Shown here piece by piece: positions 10,962 through 23,236 of a stretch of DNA of 64,000 bases. A model generated the notes under the pieces. It did no database searches and was not told where the DNA came from. It worked only from the letters and a program-made list of their open reading frames with translations. The position numbers and the translations under genes are program-made. Position 1 is the first letter of the stretch. The number at the start of each line of letters is the position of its first letter. Source of the stretch: Verticillium longisporum (lineage: Eukaryota > Ascomycota > Sordariomycetes > Glomerellales > Plectosphaerellaceae); assembly GCA_019188255.1 (NCBI GenBank), contig JAETXT010000016.1, positions 682,001 through 746,000 of the forward strand. The letters run 5' to 3'.

Positions 10962-13871
10962 ATGATGGCACAATCCGTGCCTCATCAGTCGACGGACAAG
11001 AAGCGCGTCAAGGTCTACGAACTCCGTAACAATGACTGGTTTGACCGAGGCACCGGCTTCTGTACCGCTGCCTTTACCCAGGTATGTCACGTCATGGCTT
11101 TCCCATATCGTCTCGTCTCCTCTGCTCGGGTCGCTGGCCTCTTCGTCCTTGCTTGACCCGCCGTCGCGTCACTCATCCTTGCCACCGCGAAATACTGATC
11201 AATGGGGATGTGCAGCAATCCGAAGAAGGCCATCCACGCGACCCTCGCGTCTACGTCGAGTCCGAAGACCAGCCCGAACGATTACTTCTTGAGACCAAGA
11301 TCTGCAAGGAGGATGGCTTCCAGAAGCAGCAGGGTATGTCGCAAGTCGCATCGGCATCTTCCACGCCCCGCGCCATCTCCCCATCCAATCCAACACAAGT
11401 CGCTGACGCTGCCTACGCCCATAGAAACCCTGATAGTGTGGACCGAGCCAAGCAGCGGCATTGACATGGCACTCTCTTTTCAAGAGGCAGAGGGCTGCCA
11501 TCTGATCTGGTTCGTGCCATCGCCGCGCCCTCGGCGTCGCGCCATTGTCGTATACATCTACTGACCTGCCATTTCAAATCACAGGAAGTTCATCAGCGGC
11601 ATCCAATCGACCTTCCACGGTGGTATTCCCGCGCCCGGGGCGCCCGGTATGACCACCGCACGACACCCCTTTGGATTTCGCTGACGTCTTTCAAGTTGAT
11701 GACAGCCTCTCAGACGACCTCGCCATGGACATGCCTAGCAACGTGAACATGCCCACCGCCGATCTCAAGAACCTTTCCGAAATCGAACAATGCATGCGCG
11801 TGATGAACCAGACAGCCAACGGCCGCGACGCCTTGGCCAAGTTCATCATGAGCGACGACTACATCGGCAAGCTCACCCCACTTGTCGAAATGGCCGAGGA
11901 CCTCGAAAGCCTGACCGACTTGCATCGCTTGTGCAACATTATGAAAACCATTATCCTTCTCAACGACACCTCGATCATCGAACATGCAGTATCCGACGCA
12001 TGTCTCCTCGGCGTCGTTGGCGCCCTCGAATACGACCCGGATTTCCCCAGCCACAAAGCTAATCACCGCCACTGGCTCGGCAACCGGGGTCGCTACAAGT
12101 CGGTGGTACCTATCCGAGACGAAGGCATAGAGCGGAAGATTCACCAAACTCACCGCCTCCAATATCTCAAGGATGTCGTCCTGGCCCGCATCCTCGACGA
12201 CCCTACCTTCTCTGTCCTCAACTCTCTGATCTTTTTCAACCAAGTCGACATCGTGCAGCATCTGCAAGGGAACGCGGGTTACCTCAATGAGCTGTTTGGC
12301 ATCTTCAGGGGGGCAGAGGTGGAATCACGAAAGAAGGACGCCGTCCTGCTCATCCAGCAATGCTGTTCTATTGCGAAGAACTTGCAACCCCCAGCGCGCC
12401 AGACGCTGTACAACAACTTTATCGCACATGGCCTGTTGCAGGTCATTAATTTTGGTCTGCGTTCAGCCGATGTCGGTGTTCGGGTCGGCGCAACGGACAT
12501 TCTGGCGGCCATGATCGAGCACGACCCTCACATGATTCGGCAAACACTGTACCGCCAGATCCAAGAAAACCATCCACTTCTCACCGATTCCCTGGTGGAT
12601 CTCCTCCTCGTCGAGGCTGATCTCGGGGTGAGATCTCAGATTGCCGACGCCCTGAGAGTGCTGCTCGACCAAGGACCGCCCGTTCAGGCACAGGAAGCCT
12701 TTGCCCGGTCCAACGGCGAGTTCCCTGGCAAGACACGTCTACCGCAAGCGACAGAAGCCAACCACGAGCTTCTGCTTGCAAACTTTTACGAACACTCGGC
12801 GAGGAAACTGTTCAGGCCGCTCATGTCGTTGGAGGGTCGGACAGATATGAACTTTACCGTGCAACAGGCATCCATGTTCACATACCTCATTGAGGTTCTC
12901 GGTTACTTCATTCGCCAACACTTGCATCGGAGCAAGTTCTTTGTCCTGCAGAACGATATCGCACAGCGTGTTGCCCAACTCCTCAGCTGCCCTGAGAAGT
13001 ATCTGCAGCTTGGTACGGGTCCAACCAAAATCTGTTCGTCGTATTCATACTAACGTAATTAGTTGGCATACGGTTTTTCCGAAGCTTGATTGGGTCTCAC
13101 GACGACTTTTACATCAAGCATCTCACCGAGAAGAATGTCTTTGGCCCATTGCTGGATGTGCTCAACGATACCATGCCCCGGGACAACCTCTTGAGCTCCG
13201 CCTGCCTCGAGCTTTTTGAGTTCATCAAGAAGGAGAATGTCAAGGACCTGGTCAAACACTTGGTGCAAAACCACCGGGAGCAGATGATCCCTCTCAGCTA
13301 CATGGACACGTTCCGCGAGCTCGTTCTCCGATTCGATCAGACGCAGGCAGGAACGATGGACTACTACCTCGACAAGGAGGACGTGGACTACTGGGACAAC
13401 CTGGACGAGGACGACGGCCCCGAGAGCAAAGCGCTGGACAAACCGACTACAAACGGAGACGGCGCGACGCCGCAGTCAAAACCCCTGGTTGACTACCCCT
13501 CGGACGACGAGCCGGATGAGAATCAGGACAACGCCATCGTGACGCCGCCCGCCGAATCAAAAGAGACGAAATCGACCGATGCAACGCCACCATCGACACC
13601 ACCTGCCGTCGCTCCACCAGAGCGGCTATCGGAGAAACGACGGCGCGAAGAGGACGAGGAGGACGAACTGGGCAAGCTGATGCAGAACAAGCGTCGCAAC
13701 AGCAGCTCCGCAGGCTCGAACGCGTCCGTCGCGTCGTCAACAAGCATGGCGAAGCGAAAGAAGGATTTCCCCAACAGGTCAAGTCCTTCCAGCGCGCCGA
13801 GGAAGATCTCGATCAACATTTCTCCCTCGGCCAAGACTGGTGGCAACTCGAGGTCTGACGACGAATCATGA
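10962..13871 (+). CDS. psy2: Protein phosphatase 4 regulatory subunit 3 (SMEK/Psy2)
   Basis: Regulatory subunit that targets the PP4 catalytic subunit to nuclear substrates, acting in DNA-damage recovery and signalling. The N terminus is the EVH1-like domain, with VKVYELRNNDWFDRGTGFC and ALSFQEAEGCHLIW; a helical SMEK/armadillo region follows (about residues 150–620). The tail is acidic, then Lys/Ser-rich with KRRREEDEEDELG and a likely nuclear signal. Six exons: 10962–11081, 11216–11333, 11425–11509, 11585–11646, 11696–13012 and 13063–13871. They add up to 836 residues with every phase matching; the last intron shows the branch site TACTAAC. The acceptor of intron 4 could also be at 11713. 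A tandem ATG (ATGATGG) marks the start. Length agrees with the family. Confidence 0.93.
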
Positions 13872-14599
13872 GGGCGTTATTGTTTCATTCGGCATGACCA
13901 AGGACAGCAGGCTAAGGGACACGATCGCGCGACGTCGAAGGGTAGACCGACCCAAGGTTTCTCTCGACGTCCGTCACATGTTTGATTTCCGGATACGGCG
14001 GGTCTGCTTCGGCGGCTGGGCGGGGTCGGCGTTTGCCGGTACTTATTTTTAACGGGTGCCAGGCTTTCTTCTTCATTTCTTTTCTTCTCCCTCGCTTCCT
14101 CCCCCTCTCTCCACCATTCTTCTCTCGTACATGGTTTGTTCTTTGCACGATATGAGAACGACGAAACTAAATTGAGTGAGTGAGCGAACGAGCGACAGTG
14201 CTCGTGGGAGATTGCAGCGGCGAGAGGAGTGCGGGTGGCTCATGGCCGACGGGCAAGCTGGCAGAGGCCAGCGCTGATGATCAGGGTGGTTAGGAGGGGG
14301 CCCCGTGTGTGCCGCCCCTGCGGAGAGACCGACGGATGGGACGCGCTGGAGACGATGGTCGTATGGGGTGCATGTGATGTGGAAGCGAACTGCGTATACC
14401 CCATCTGTAACGAGGTGGCTTCGATCTGGATCAGGCTGGCAGAAGCTTGATTTTTTGGTCACTAGGCCCCCTTGATAATTCCATCCGTTGTTGGTACTCC
14501 GTTCTTGCGCATTCATGGCATGTGTGTATGCTTTTGCTAGGTATCGTGCATGGAAACTGTCTACGCCCCTCTTTGGGAGATGCCGTCATCAACATAAAC
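13872..14599. other. Convergent 3' region between PP4R3 and AFG2
   Basis: A 0.7 kb stretch where PP4R3 (+) and AFG2 (-) face each other. It contains a pyrimidine-rich tract around 14060–14130. No gene recognised. Confidence 0.6.
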
Positions 14600-16875
14600 T
14601 CATTGCCTGGAAAACCTCGTGGCCCATTTTTCATACCCTGCCAGCATGGCCGCGGTGACGCCCTTGGGCATCGTCTCCATGGCGCCGGCAATATCCCTGA
14701 ACGTGATCATGCTGTCGTCGCCCGTGCGGATGCCGTCGAGGCACTCGTCGACGGCCCGCTCGGACGCCATGTTGCAAATCTGCTTCATCTCGGCGCCGCT
14801 GAAGCCGTCGGCGCGGCGCGCCAGCTCGGTAAAGTCCATGCCGGGCTCGGACCGCACCTTGCCCATGTACGTGCGCAGAATGGCCTCGCGGCCGGCCTCG
14901 GTCGGCATGCCGACGTAGACGAGCGAGTCGAACCGGCCGGGCCGCAGCAGCGCCGGGTCGATGGCCTCGGGCCGGTTCGTGCCCGCCAGGATGAGCACGC
15001 CCGGCAGCGACTCGAAGCCGTCCATCTCGGTCAGCAGCGTCGTCAGCATGTTGACGCTGCCCTGCGAGCGCGCCGCGCCGCCACCGCCGCCTCCACCGCC
15101 GCTGCCGCCACCACCGGCGCGCTGGCCGCCGATCGAGTCAATCTCGTCAAAAAAGATGATGCTGGGTGCGGCCTCGCGCGCGCGCTGGAAGAGCTCGCGC
15201 ACGGCGCGCTCCGACTCGCCGACGTACATGTTGAGCAGCTCGGCGCCCTTGACGGCGAAAAAGTTAAAGTTGGACTCGGTGGCCAGGGCCTGGGCGGACA
15301 TGGTCTTGGAGCAGCCGGGGGCCCGTAGAGGAGGAGGCCCTTGGGCGGGTTGATGATGAGGGCGCGGACGCGGGGGTCGGTGGTCGTCGAGAGGGCAATC
15401 ATGCGCTTGAGGGCCTTTTTGAGGCCGTCCTGGCCGCCAATGTCGCTCCACTGGATCGTCGGCGGCTTGAGGTTGATGTCGTGCATGGCCGTCGGGCGCG
15501 TGCAGCGCAGGGCGGCGTCGAGGTCGGCCCGGGTAACGTACGGCGTCGACGGCAGCGCGTGGCCTTGCTGGTCCGGGTCGATGCGCGTCTCGAGAAGATG
15601 GATGGCCGTCGACATGAGCCGGTCGAGGTCTGCGGGGTTGAAGGCGTGCGTATGTTTCGCAAGATAGGCGACCAGCTCGGATCGCTCTTCGGGCGCGATG
15701 GATTCGGACATGGTGTGGAGGACCTGCTCGCGGCCGGCGAGGTTGGGAATGGGAAGCGCAATGTTGAGCTGGAACCGCGTCGACCGCTGGAGCTCGGCGG
15801 GCATGTCGGTCAGGTAGTCGCTGCAGGAAGCAATGACGGCGACCTTGGGTAACGCCCCGTGCGGGCTGGCCTCCTCGGCCAGTTCGTCGCGCTGCTGGCC
15901 GGGCTTGAAGATGATGGTGCTCGAGTTGGCGCGGTCTTTGCCGATGAGGGCGTGGAGATCGTCGATGAGTATGATGCTGGGGCGTTGCGCCTTGGCCTGC
16001 TTGAAGGTTTCCTCGACAGTGCTGGATTTGTCGAGGACTTGTACGCGAAAGACGGTGCCCCATTTGGTCGCGGCGACCACGTCGAGCAGGTTGCTCTTGC
16101 CGGTTCCGTGGCCACCATGGATGGCGATGCCACAGGAGCGTCGATGGCGAGGATGCAAGAAGGGGGCGTTGAATCCCCGTAGGAAATCGTTGAGCTTCTT
16201 GCTCTCAGCAGCCAGACCTGGGATGTCGGGGACGATGAGCTTGGTAGGTGCCACGTGAGCATCAGTCACTGGCTGGCGGAAGGATACCGTGGGAGGATCA
16301 TCGGAGCAGGCGGCGATGTTGTCAGTTTCCGCGTTGACGCTCTGCACACGGAACCTCTTCTTATACGTGGCAATGGTACAGTCAAACGTCATGCCGGGAA
16401 AGACGTGGACGGCGCGTTTCAGGGGAAACCAGACGGCGTGCTCCCAGTTGGGTGTTTCCTTGGCAGCAACAGCATCTAGGGGTTCCAACACGATGCTTTT
16501 GGCTGCGGGAACAGAAGACTCGTCGCACAGCTTGATGGACAGCTGGTCGCCGAGCTTCAGGCCGGCCGCCTCCCGGTAGGCATCGGTAGTGAGGAAGACG
16601 TTCGGGGGCACCTTTTTGTCGAGCAGGCATGAAAGGACGGCCTGTCGACGTACGGGCTTGCTACTGGACGCTTCGGCATCGTCCTCGAGGGCGGCGGCCG
16701 GGGCAGTCCTCTCGATCCAACACCTTTTTGTGCTCTCGACGCCTCCCGTTAGAAGGATAAGTGTGTCCTTGTTGACCCAGACACGGGCGGCGCCGACAAG
16801 GCTCGATTTCTCCTGACTCTGATCCCACGTGCCAACGGGTCGGACCTTGCCTGTGACTTCCTTGCTGGTGACCAT
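14600..16875 (-). CDS. AFG2: AAA+ ATPase Afg2/Drg1-like, pre-60S maturation (one-base frameshift)
   Basis: A type II AAA+ ATPase that strips shuttling factors such as Rlp24 from cytoplasmic pre-60S particles. After an N-terminal domain (about residues 1–225) come two ATPase modules. D1 has Walker A GGHGTGKS near residue 255 and a Walker B reading IILIDDL, where Asp stands in place of the usual Glu. D2 has GPPGCSKT near residue 518, the Cys-Ser form typical of Afg2/Drg1, then IIFFDEIDSIGGQR and GTNRPEAIDPALLRPGR. A Gly-rich insert follows Walker B. No intron. The frame breaks exactly inside the D2 Walker A at a C5 run (G5 on the + strand, 15317–15321); a sixth C gives the motif and 758 residues. 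The ATG at 16875 has CACCATC before it. Confidence 0.87.
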
Positions 16876-17570
16876 GATGGTGTGGAATGGAGGAGATGCG
16901 CCTATAGATATTGTGCGCCGAGGGTAGGTAGTTGTGTAGGAGCTGCTCTAGAAGGACCCGTGAGCAGCAGAGAAACCCAACACAGACAGCTTCATGTACC
17001 CAGCACCGACGACGGTAGCTTTTGGCATAGGCCTTGGGTGGATGAACAACGGCGAACTTCCAACGAGCTTTCACTCTCGGTTTCCTTCATGATGTGAAGT
17101 GAGTTGACGACCAAATCAGGTTAGTGCACGATAAAAAAATCTGGCTTGGTGCAGCCTCTCACAGCCGCCGTCTGGGGCAGTCACTATGGGGCCCCACCTG
17201 CCTCGAGACAGCGTCTGTCTGACACGGGAAAGAGCAGGTGCATGTTCGTGCAGAGAAACCATAGCAGTAGTGATGGAAGCTGTTCGTACCGGCTTAGCTT
17301 AGTTTTCATGTAACGCATAGTACATGAATGATTCGTGTGTGATTCAGAAATTACTTTCTATAGACTAACACTCGTTTGAAGAGTGTCTGATGCATCGGTC
17401 ATGAAGTCGCATTCAGCGCACAACATACATGAGTTCTACGGGAGAATGGCGAGTTCATAACGCCAAGAAGCAACACCTCAGCACCTATGGCGTGTCTAGG
17501 ACCACAATGCTTCACCTCATGTCTACCCACCTAAGCACTGCTAGGTACCTTAGGTACCTTGCCTAAGGTA

Positions 17571-17603
17571 AGGCCCTGATCGTCTCGAGCATTTAGTGCC
17601 AAA
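17571..17603 (+). repeat. Left terminal inverted repeat
   Basis: Begins AGGCCCTGATCGTCTCGAGC and runs on into ATTTAGTGCC. It pairs with 17985–18017 at 30 of 33 bases. Confidence 0.8.
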
Positions 17604-18016
17604 AAATCATCGACCTGCATGAAATGTGGCCCGTGCTCATAATGCTTTACCCGATTTAGTAAGCGTTTTGCACTAAATAAACGGCAGGCTAACATTTAAC
17701 TAGACATTGCAGGATGAATGTACTACGCTAGCAGGGGCCCCTATTTCATTTAGACCTTCCCTAAATAGGAAGGGATTTTTAACTTAGTACTAATTAATTA
17801 GAGCACCCTTTTAGTACTAAATAGATACTATACTCCTAGCCCTATAATGCTTATATAAGCAGTTTAAGAGTGGAATATCTTTAATCCGGCTATCTAAAAT
17901 CGAAGATAGAATAAGGGTTAAAAGAGGTACTTCTAAAATAGTACGCTAGTGCCGTTTTCAAGAAGTCACTCGGAACTAAATACATTTGGCGCCAAATACT
18001 CGAGACGATCAGGGCC
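17572..18016. mobile_element. MITE-like element with about 32-bp terminal inverted repeats
   Basis: A 445-bp, AT-rich, non-coding element. Its ends are inverted copies starting GGCCCTGATCGTCTCGAG. Including the adjacent base, 17571–17603 and the complement of 17985–18017 match at 30 of 33 positions, and all three differences are transitions. TAA lies directly outside both ends (17569–17571 and 18017–18019), fitting a 3-bp target duplication as in PIF/Harbinger-type elements. The similarity extends outward with gaps into TAGGTACCT motifs, so the true boundary is uncertain. No transposase frame is present, so it would be non-autonomous. Confidence 0.7.
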
Positions 18017-18017
18017 T
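17985..18017 (-). repeat. Right terminal inverted repeat
   Basis: Reverse complement begins AGGCCCTGATCGTCTCGAGT. The three mismatches to the left repeat are C/T, A/G and T/C, a transition-only pattern compatible with repeat-induced point mutation. Confidence 0.8.
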
Positions 18018-18255
18018 AAGGCAGGTACCTAGGGACTTGGTTTGAGGGTCCACGCACTACGATGCCGCACCTGAGGCACTGGAACCAATCGGCGTGGAGC
18101 TGTCTGTGCTCACTGCCGCCGCTTCGGTTCCACGCTGCAAAAGTCCAGCTTCGTGATTCTCCCCAGAGCTCTCGAGCTCACCCTCAACCCAACCTCAGCG
18201 TCAACCACGTCTTTCATCCAGCCGTCCGCTCCCGCAGCCGCCACAAACTGCCCTC

Positions 18256-19626
18256 ATGCAATGGGCTGATACCAGAGCGCTGCGGCCCCTCGTCAGCAGC
18301 ATCGCAGTTGCGCGAATGCCCCCTCGAACCCCCGGCCTTCCTCTTGGCCTGCTTCGCCCTCTGTCCCGACCATGGCTGAATCACCGCCCCTTTCACGCCG
18401 CCGCCCTGCGCGGCAGCCCATCTAGAAAGGGCAAGCCCTCGATCTTCAAGGAGATGTTCCCAGACGCCGGTGCCGGCCACGAGACCCCGAGGACCGACCG
18501 ACCGAGACGCCCACGCGACGACATATTGGCCAAGGAGCCGCCCATTCAACGAGAGCTCCTGGGCAAGGACGATCTGCGCGCGTGGCTCGAGGCACAGAGC
18601 CATGGCGAGGAAGACATCAACGCTCGCCCGGAGAAGGACGAGATGCCGGCGATGCTCATCCTGTCCAATGCCAGCAAGCATCTCACCGAGGCCGACTTTT
18701 ACCGAATCGGTCGCAAGGGCGAGCACCTCCAAGGCTGGAACACGACCATCAAGAAGGGTACACCTGCTTCTCGCCGTGTTTGTTGTCTCGTGTGAACAGT
18801 CAAAAACTGACAAGACACAGTCATCCACCTCCACGACCGCAACACCCTCGCCCCCCTGGACAGCTACTTCGTCCTCTTCACCTCGCGCGCCGCCGCCCGC
18901 GCCTACCAGCGCGAGGCCGAGCAGCTCTACAGCCGCGCCCGCGCCGACGCCGCCAAGCAGGACCTCACCCCGGCCCCGCCCGCCGATGACATCCCTCCCT
19001 TTACGCTGGCGCCCCCGTCCCCGGCGCCCCTGAACCTCAAGCTCTACGCCCTGCCGCCGAGCACCGCCGCCCGCCTCGGCGCCTTCACCCTCGCCAAGAC
19101 GCTGCCCGCCCCGGAGAAGTCCGTCGAAGGCGCGCAGAGGGTCGTCGTCTCGCTGCAGGGCGGTGCCCTGCCGCCGGCCGCGTTCTGGGGCCTCGTGCGG
19201 CGAGACGGCGAGGAGAGGAACCTGGCGTGGGACGTGCTTGAGATGCAGCCGTACTTTGCGCAAAAGGCCTCTTCGTCTTCTGCCAGTCACCAGAATGGCG
19301 GCATACCACGCGACAAGACGAAGAAGAAGAAGAAGAAGGAGAAGCAGGGCAAAACCGCTGCCGAGAGTACGCCCGAGACACAGACGGCGGAGCAGCGGGC
19401 AGCAGAGGAGACGGCGACGACGAATGCGCCCGCGACGGACGAGCCCAAGGGCAAGACGCACGCCAAATCGGCGCGGTTCGTGCTCTCCTTCAAGGACGTG
19501 CACGAGGCGCGGCGGTTTGCCAGGTCGTGGCACAGGAGGGAGTTCCCGCTGTCGCCGCCCCGGCAGGGTCGGGACAAGGGCCGCGTCGGGCAGTGCGTGA
19601 CGGCCAGCGTGGCGGTGCCGTGGTGA
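18256..19626 (+). CDS. Putative mitochondrial protein, unknown function
   Basis: I do not recognise this family. Exons 18256–18757 and 18821–19626 join in phase to give 435 residues. The N terminus is Arg-rich, lacks acidic residues and looks like a mitochondrial presequence (RALRPLVSSIAVARMPPR, then RPFHAAALR). A second ATG at 18316 is an equally possible start. The middle region, MLILSNASKHLTEADFYRIG followed after the intron by DSYFVLFTSRAAARAYQ, has a beta-alpha-beta rhythm reminiscent of an RNA-recognition fold. A second such block lies near the end (SARFVLSFKDVHEARRFARS). Between them is a Lys-rich stretch. An organellar RNA-binding or ribosome-associated role is inference. Confidence 0.75.
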
Positions 19627-20380
19627 GAAGATATTTGAGATACCCCTTGGAGACAAATAATACCCAGCTCTTTTCGCGTGTGCATGTGCCACGTTTCTTC
19701 TCGCATGTGTGACGCGCGATATCACAAGATGCAGCCATCGTTCCTTGGAAAAGCAGTTGAATACTCTGAAGCCTAATTACACCTTTCTACCCATGAACAG
19801 GGAGGAGAAAGCTTGCTCGAGTCAAAACGGCCGCCTCCATGATCCGACTCACAAAATGCTAAATCCCAGTCATACGGCGAATTACTCACAACGCGCGACA
19901 AGTGGAAAAACAAGCTGAATTGTACCCCAGTAAAGGAAATAAGGCAGAAAGAGAGAGGGAACAAAAAAGTGGACAGAAAAAAAAAACCCCGAAACTCCGG
20001 ACCAGTTATTTGCTCTCTAAACGGATGATGATGACACGACCAAAGACTCGGGGGCTCTTTCAACAGAACCAGGCACGCCTCCCTCTCCATCCGCCGGTCG
20101 AGTCGCTGTCGCCGCTACTACCACCACCACCACCACCGCCGCCGCCGCTGCCGCCGTCGCGCGCTCGCTCCGGTGTGCTTGCTGCCCCTTCCGGAGTGCC
20201 GTATGTGCATGGTTTGTTCGGGCGCCTCAGGCGGCGTACCAGTCCCTTCCTCTCCCCCCCGCCCAACCATCATCTGCCTCTGCCCCATGATCATCTCGCC
20301 GCCGAGCCTCAACCAAAACAGTCACCCCCGCCGCCATCCTTGCGCACACCCAGCTTTCACTCAAGAGAGGCCGTCCCAGT
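19627..20380. other. Convergent 3' region
   Basis: 3' flanks of the gene at 18256–19626 (+) and of the Sec4-type gene (-). It contains an A-rich stretch near 19.97 kb and the CCA/CCG repeat at 20115–20159. No gene recognised. Confidence 0.6.
20115..20159. repeat. CCA/CCG trinucleotide repeat
   Basis: A run of CCA units passing into CCG units, in the 3' flank of the Sec4-type gene. Confidence 0.9.
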
Positions 20381-21224
<844 letters not shown>

Positions 21225-23236
21225 GTTGGCGGTGGTCGGAGGGTGCTCTGTTCAAGAGAAGGAGGGGTGTCGTAAAAAAAAAAAAAGATCAGTCGGTGAT
21301 CGGGATTGGTGATGGCAGGGGGCAAAAAGGCGGTGCTCAATGTTCGGTGGTTGTCGCGCGGAGGGACGGACGTGGCAGATCCAGAACCGAAGGTGTCGAA
21401 GGCCAGCGGTGCGGTGCAGTGCGGTGGGATGGGATTGATGGGCTGGTGGATGACTTTGGACTGCTTGATTGATCGTAGCGCGGGCGGTTTCCCCAGTTCG
21501 GTGCAGGTCAGGTGCGGTAGTGCCTCCAGGCGTAAAATGAGCCAGGAGCGAGGAGCCAGCAGCAGCCCCAGCGAGGAGCCAGCAGCAGCCCCAGCGAGCT
21601 AGGCACCACCATCAGCGGCCACCACCCTCTACCACTCTTCAGGGACCGGGGAATCGCCACATCCTCAGCCACACAACGTCATTGCTTGTCCGTCATCACG
21701 ACCCTGCTTCCCTCCCTCCGTCACAGTTGTTGTCACATGGGTGCGACAAGACTTGCAGATCATCGAAACGCCTTTTGGGGGCCAATTTGACTTTGATTCT
21801 TTCCGTCGAGGCCGAGAATCAAAAAGGTGGTGGCTCCCCAAAGCGACCATCTCAACGTTACAAGTGTAGTCGTACCTTGCGTCGTTTTCCGACTACCGGA
21901 GATCCTGCCAGTTCCTCGTTGGTGTAGCCTCTACACTCTTTACCCGGAGAAGGCAGCTCAAGGATGATACTTGCATCAACCATGTGCTTCCCGGGGGAGG
22001 GATAGGTTCGTTGCAGGTGCCGATGCAAAGAGAGCCAACCTGATGTTTGGATCCATTACGCAGGGTACGGCACCTGGAGCTCACCAAGTCCCAAGTCCCA
22101 CTACGGGGGTCTGGAACATGGGGTCTCCTCCCAATCGCGTGCCCTCTCTGCCTTCGGACGTTCTAGGGGGGCGCCTCTAGTGGGTGAGTCCCCTGAATCA
22201 ATCACCACCCGGCCCCAAGCTTTATTGTTTGACCGTCATTTCTCTGAGCCTCTATATTCTGTTGCATTGCGTAACACTTGGCAAAGGCCTCCACGCGCTC
22301 CCATTGTCATGACTCCTGCTCGTTCGTCTGCCCTATACTCCCGCCGCCCGCTTCTCTGGCTCTCTTGTTGTGTGTGACACATTCATCACCCCTGGACAGC
22401 CCTTCGATTGAAGGCATGCAGGAACACGGAGTCGGTACCAACCAGAGGCCAAGGCCTGGTGTATGATTCGCTCGCAATAACCTTTCGAGTCCCCCGTCGA
22501 CATCGAATACGAGCTTCAGGTGGACGAGAACAACCACCTTTCCTCCTTCACTGTCAGCCGGACGACACTGTTAGCCCTCAAATTTCGTGTCACAGACTGC
22601 ACGACAGCCGACGACCGAATGGCTTGTCCACTTGGCATCCATGCTCGCATGCCTGGGCCACCTTCAACAAAGACATATCATTACCGTTCCCCTGGCACCG
22701 CCTTGCATTCTTCACACCCGGCCGCTTGAATCTCGAGACGCGAGACGTTCGCCTACTCCAGCAATTGCATGCCAGTCCGGCCTCGACATCCTCATCTGTT
22801 TCGTCTGCCCCCATCGTCTTTTCCATCCACCTAGCTCGATCGGATCTGTCGTGATTCCTGACGGCCCTACCCGCCCTTGCGTTAGTCTCGAGACAGCTGC
22901 TACCTTGCCTCATACCGCACTCAGCCCACAGAACTCAAGCCGTCGGTGCCGACGTCTGTGTGGGCACGCCCCTTTCTCCCACTCCTTCTCAAACTCCCTC
23001 CTCCTTCAACAGCGTTCTATAGTAGCACTGCAGGAGAACGACTCAGAGTATACATCTTGATGCAGGACCTGCCAAGGGGGCAGTTGTTCTCGATGCTCTT
23101 GCTTGGTGCTAGAAGCTGCAAGTGCCCCTCACCCTCGCCCTTGCCCTCGCCCACATCTCCACGTCCACGTCCGCGTCCGGCAAGCACCCTCCGGTAAGGC
23201 AGGCGCCTGCCTCACTTTGGATAGTCAGTCGCGACC
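21225..23236. other. Divergent promoter region, SEC4 and HUL4
   Basis: A 2 kb stretch above both genes. It holds a poly-A tract near 21.28 kb, a 23-bp tandem duplication at 21548–21593, and pyrimidine-rich DNA near 23.1 kb. Upstream exons of the HECT gene could lie here, but I could not define one. Confidence 0.5.
21548..21593. repeat. 23-bp direct tandem duplication
   Basis: Two identical adjacent copies of a 23-bp unit beginning GCGAGGAGCCAGCAGCAGCC, in the upstream region of the Sec4-type gene. Confidence 0.9.

Larger units (their letters stand above)
16876..18255. other. Divergent intergenic region with an AT-rich inverted-repeat element
   Basis: Space between AFG2 (-) and the mitochondrial-type gene (+). 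The first 400 bases are probably the AFG2 leader and promoter. From about 17.28 kb the DNA becomes markedly AT-rich, unlike its surroundings; the core is the inverted-repeat element at 17572–18016. Coding DNA resumes near 18.25 kb. Confidence 0.7.

Noticed and set aside
15317..15324. Intron or programmed frameshift in AFG2
   Set aside because: No GT–AG pair bridges the site, no slippery-site plus structure context is visible, and seven similar breaks elsewhere point to sequence error.
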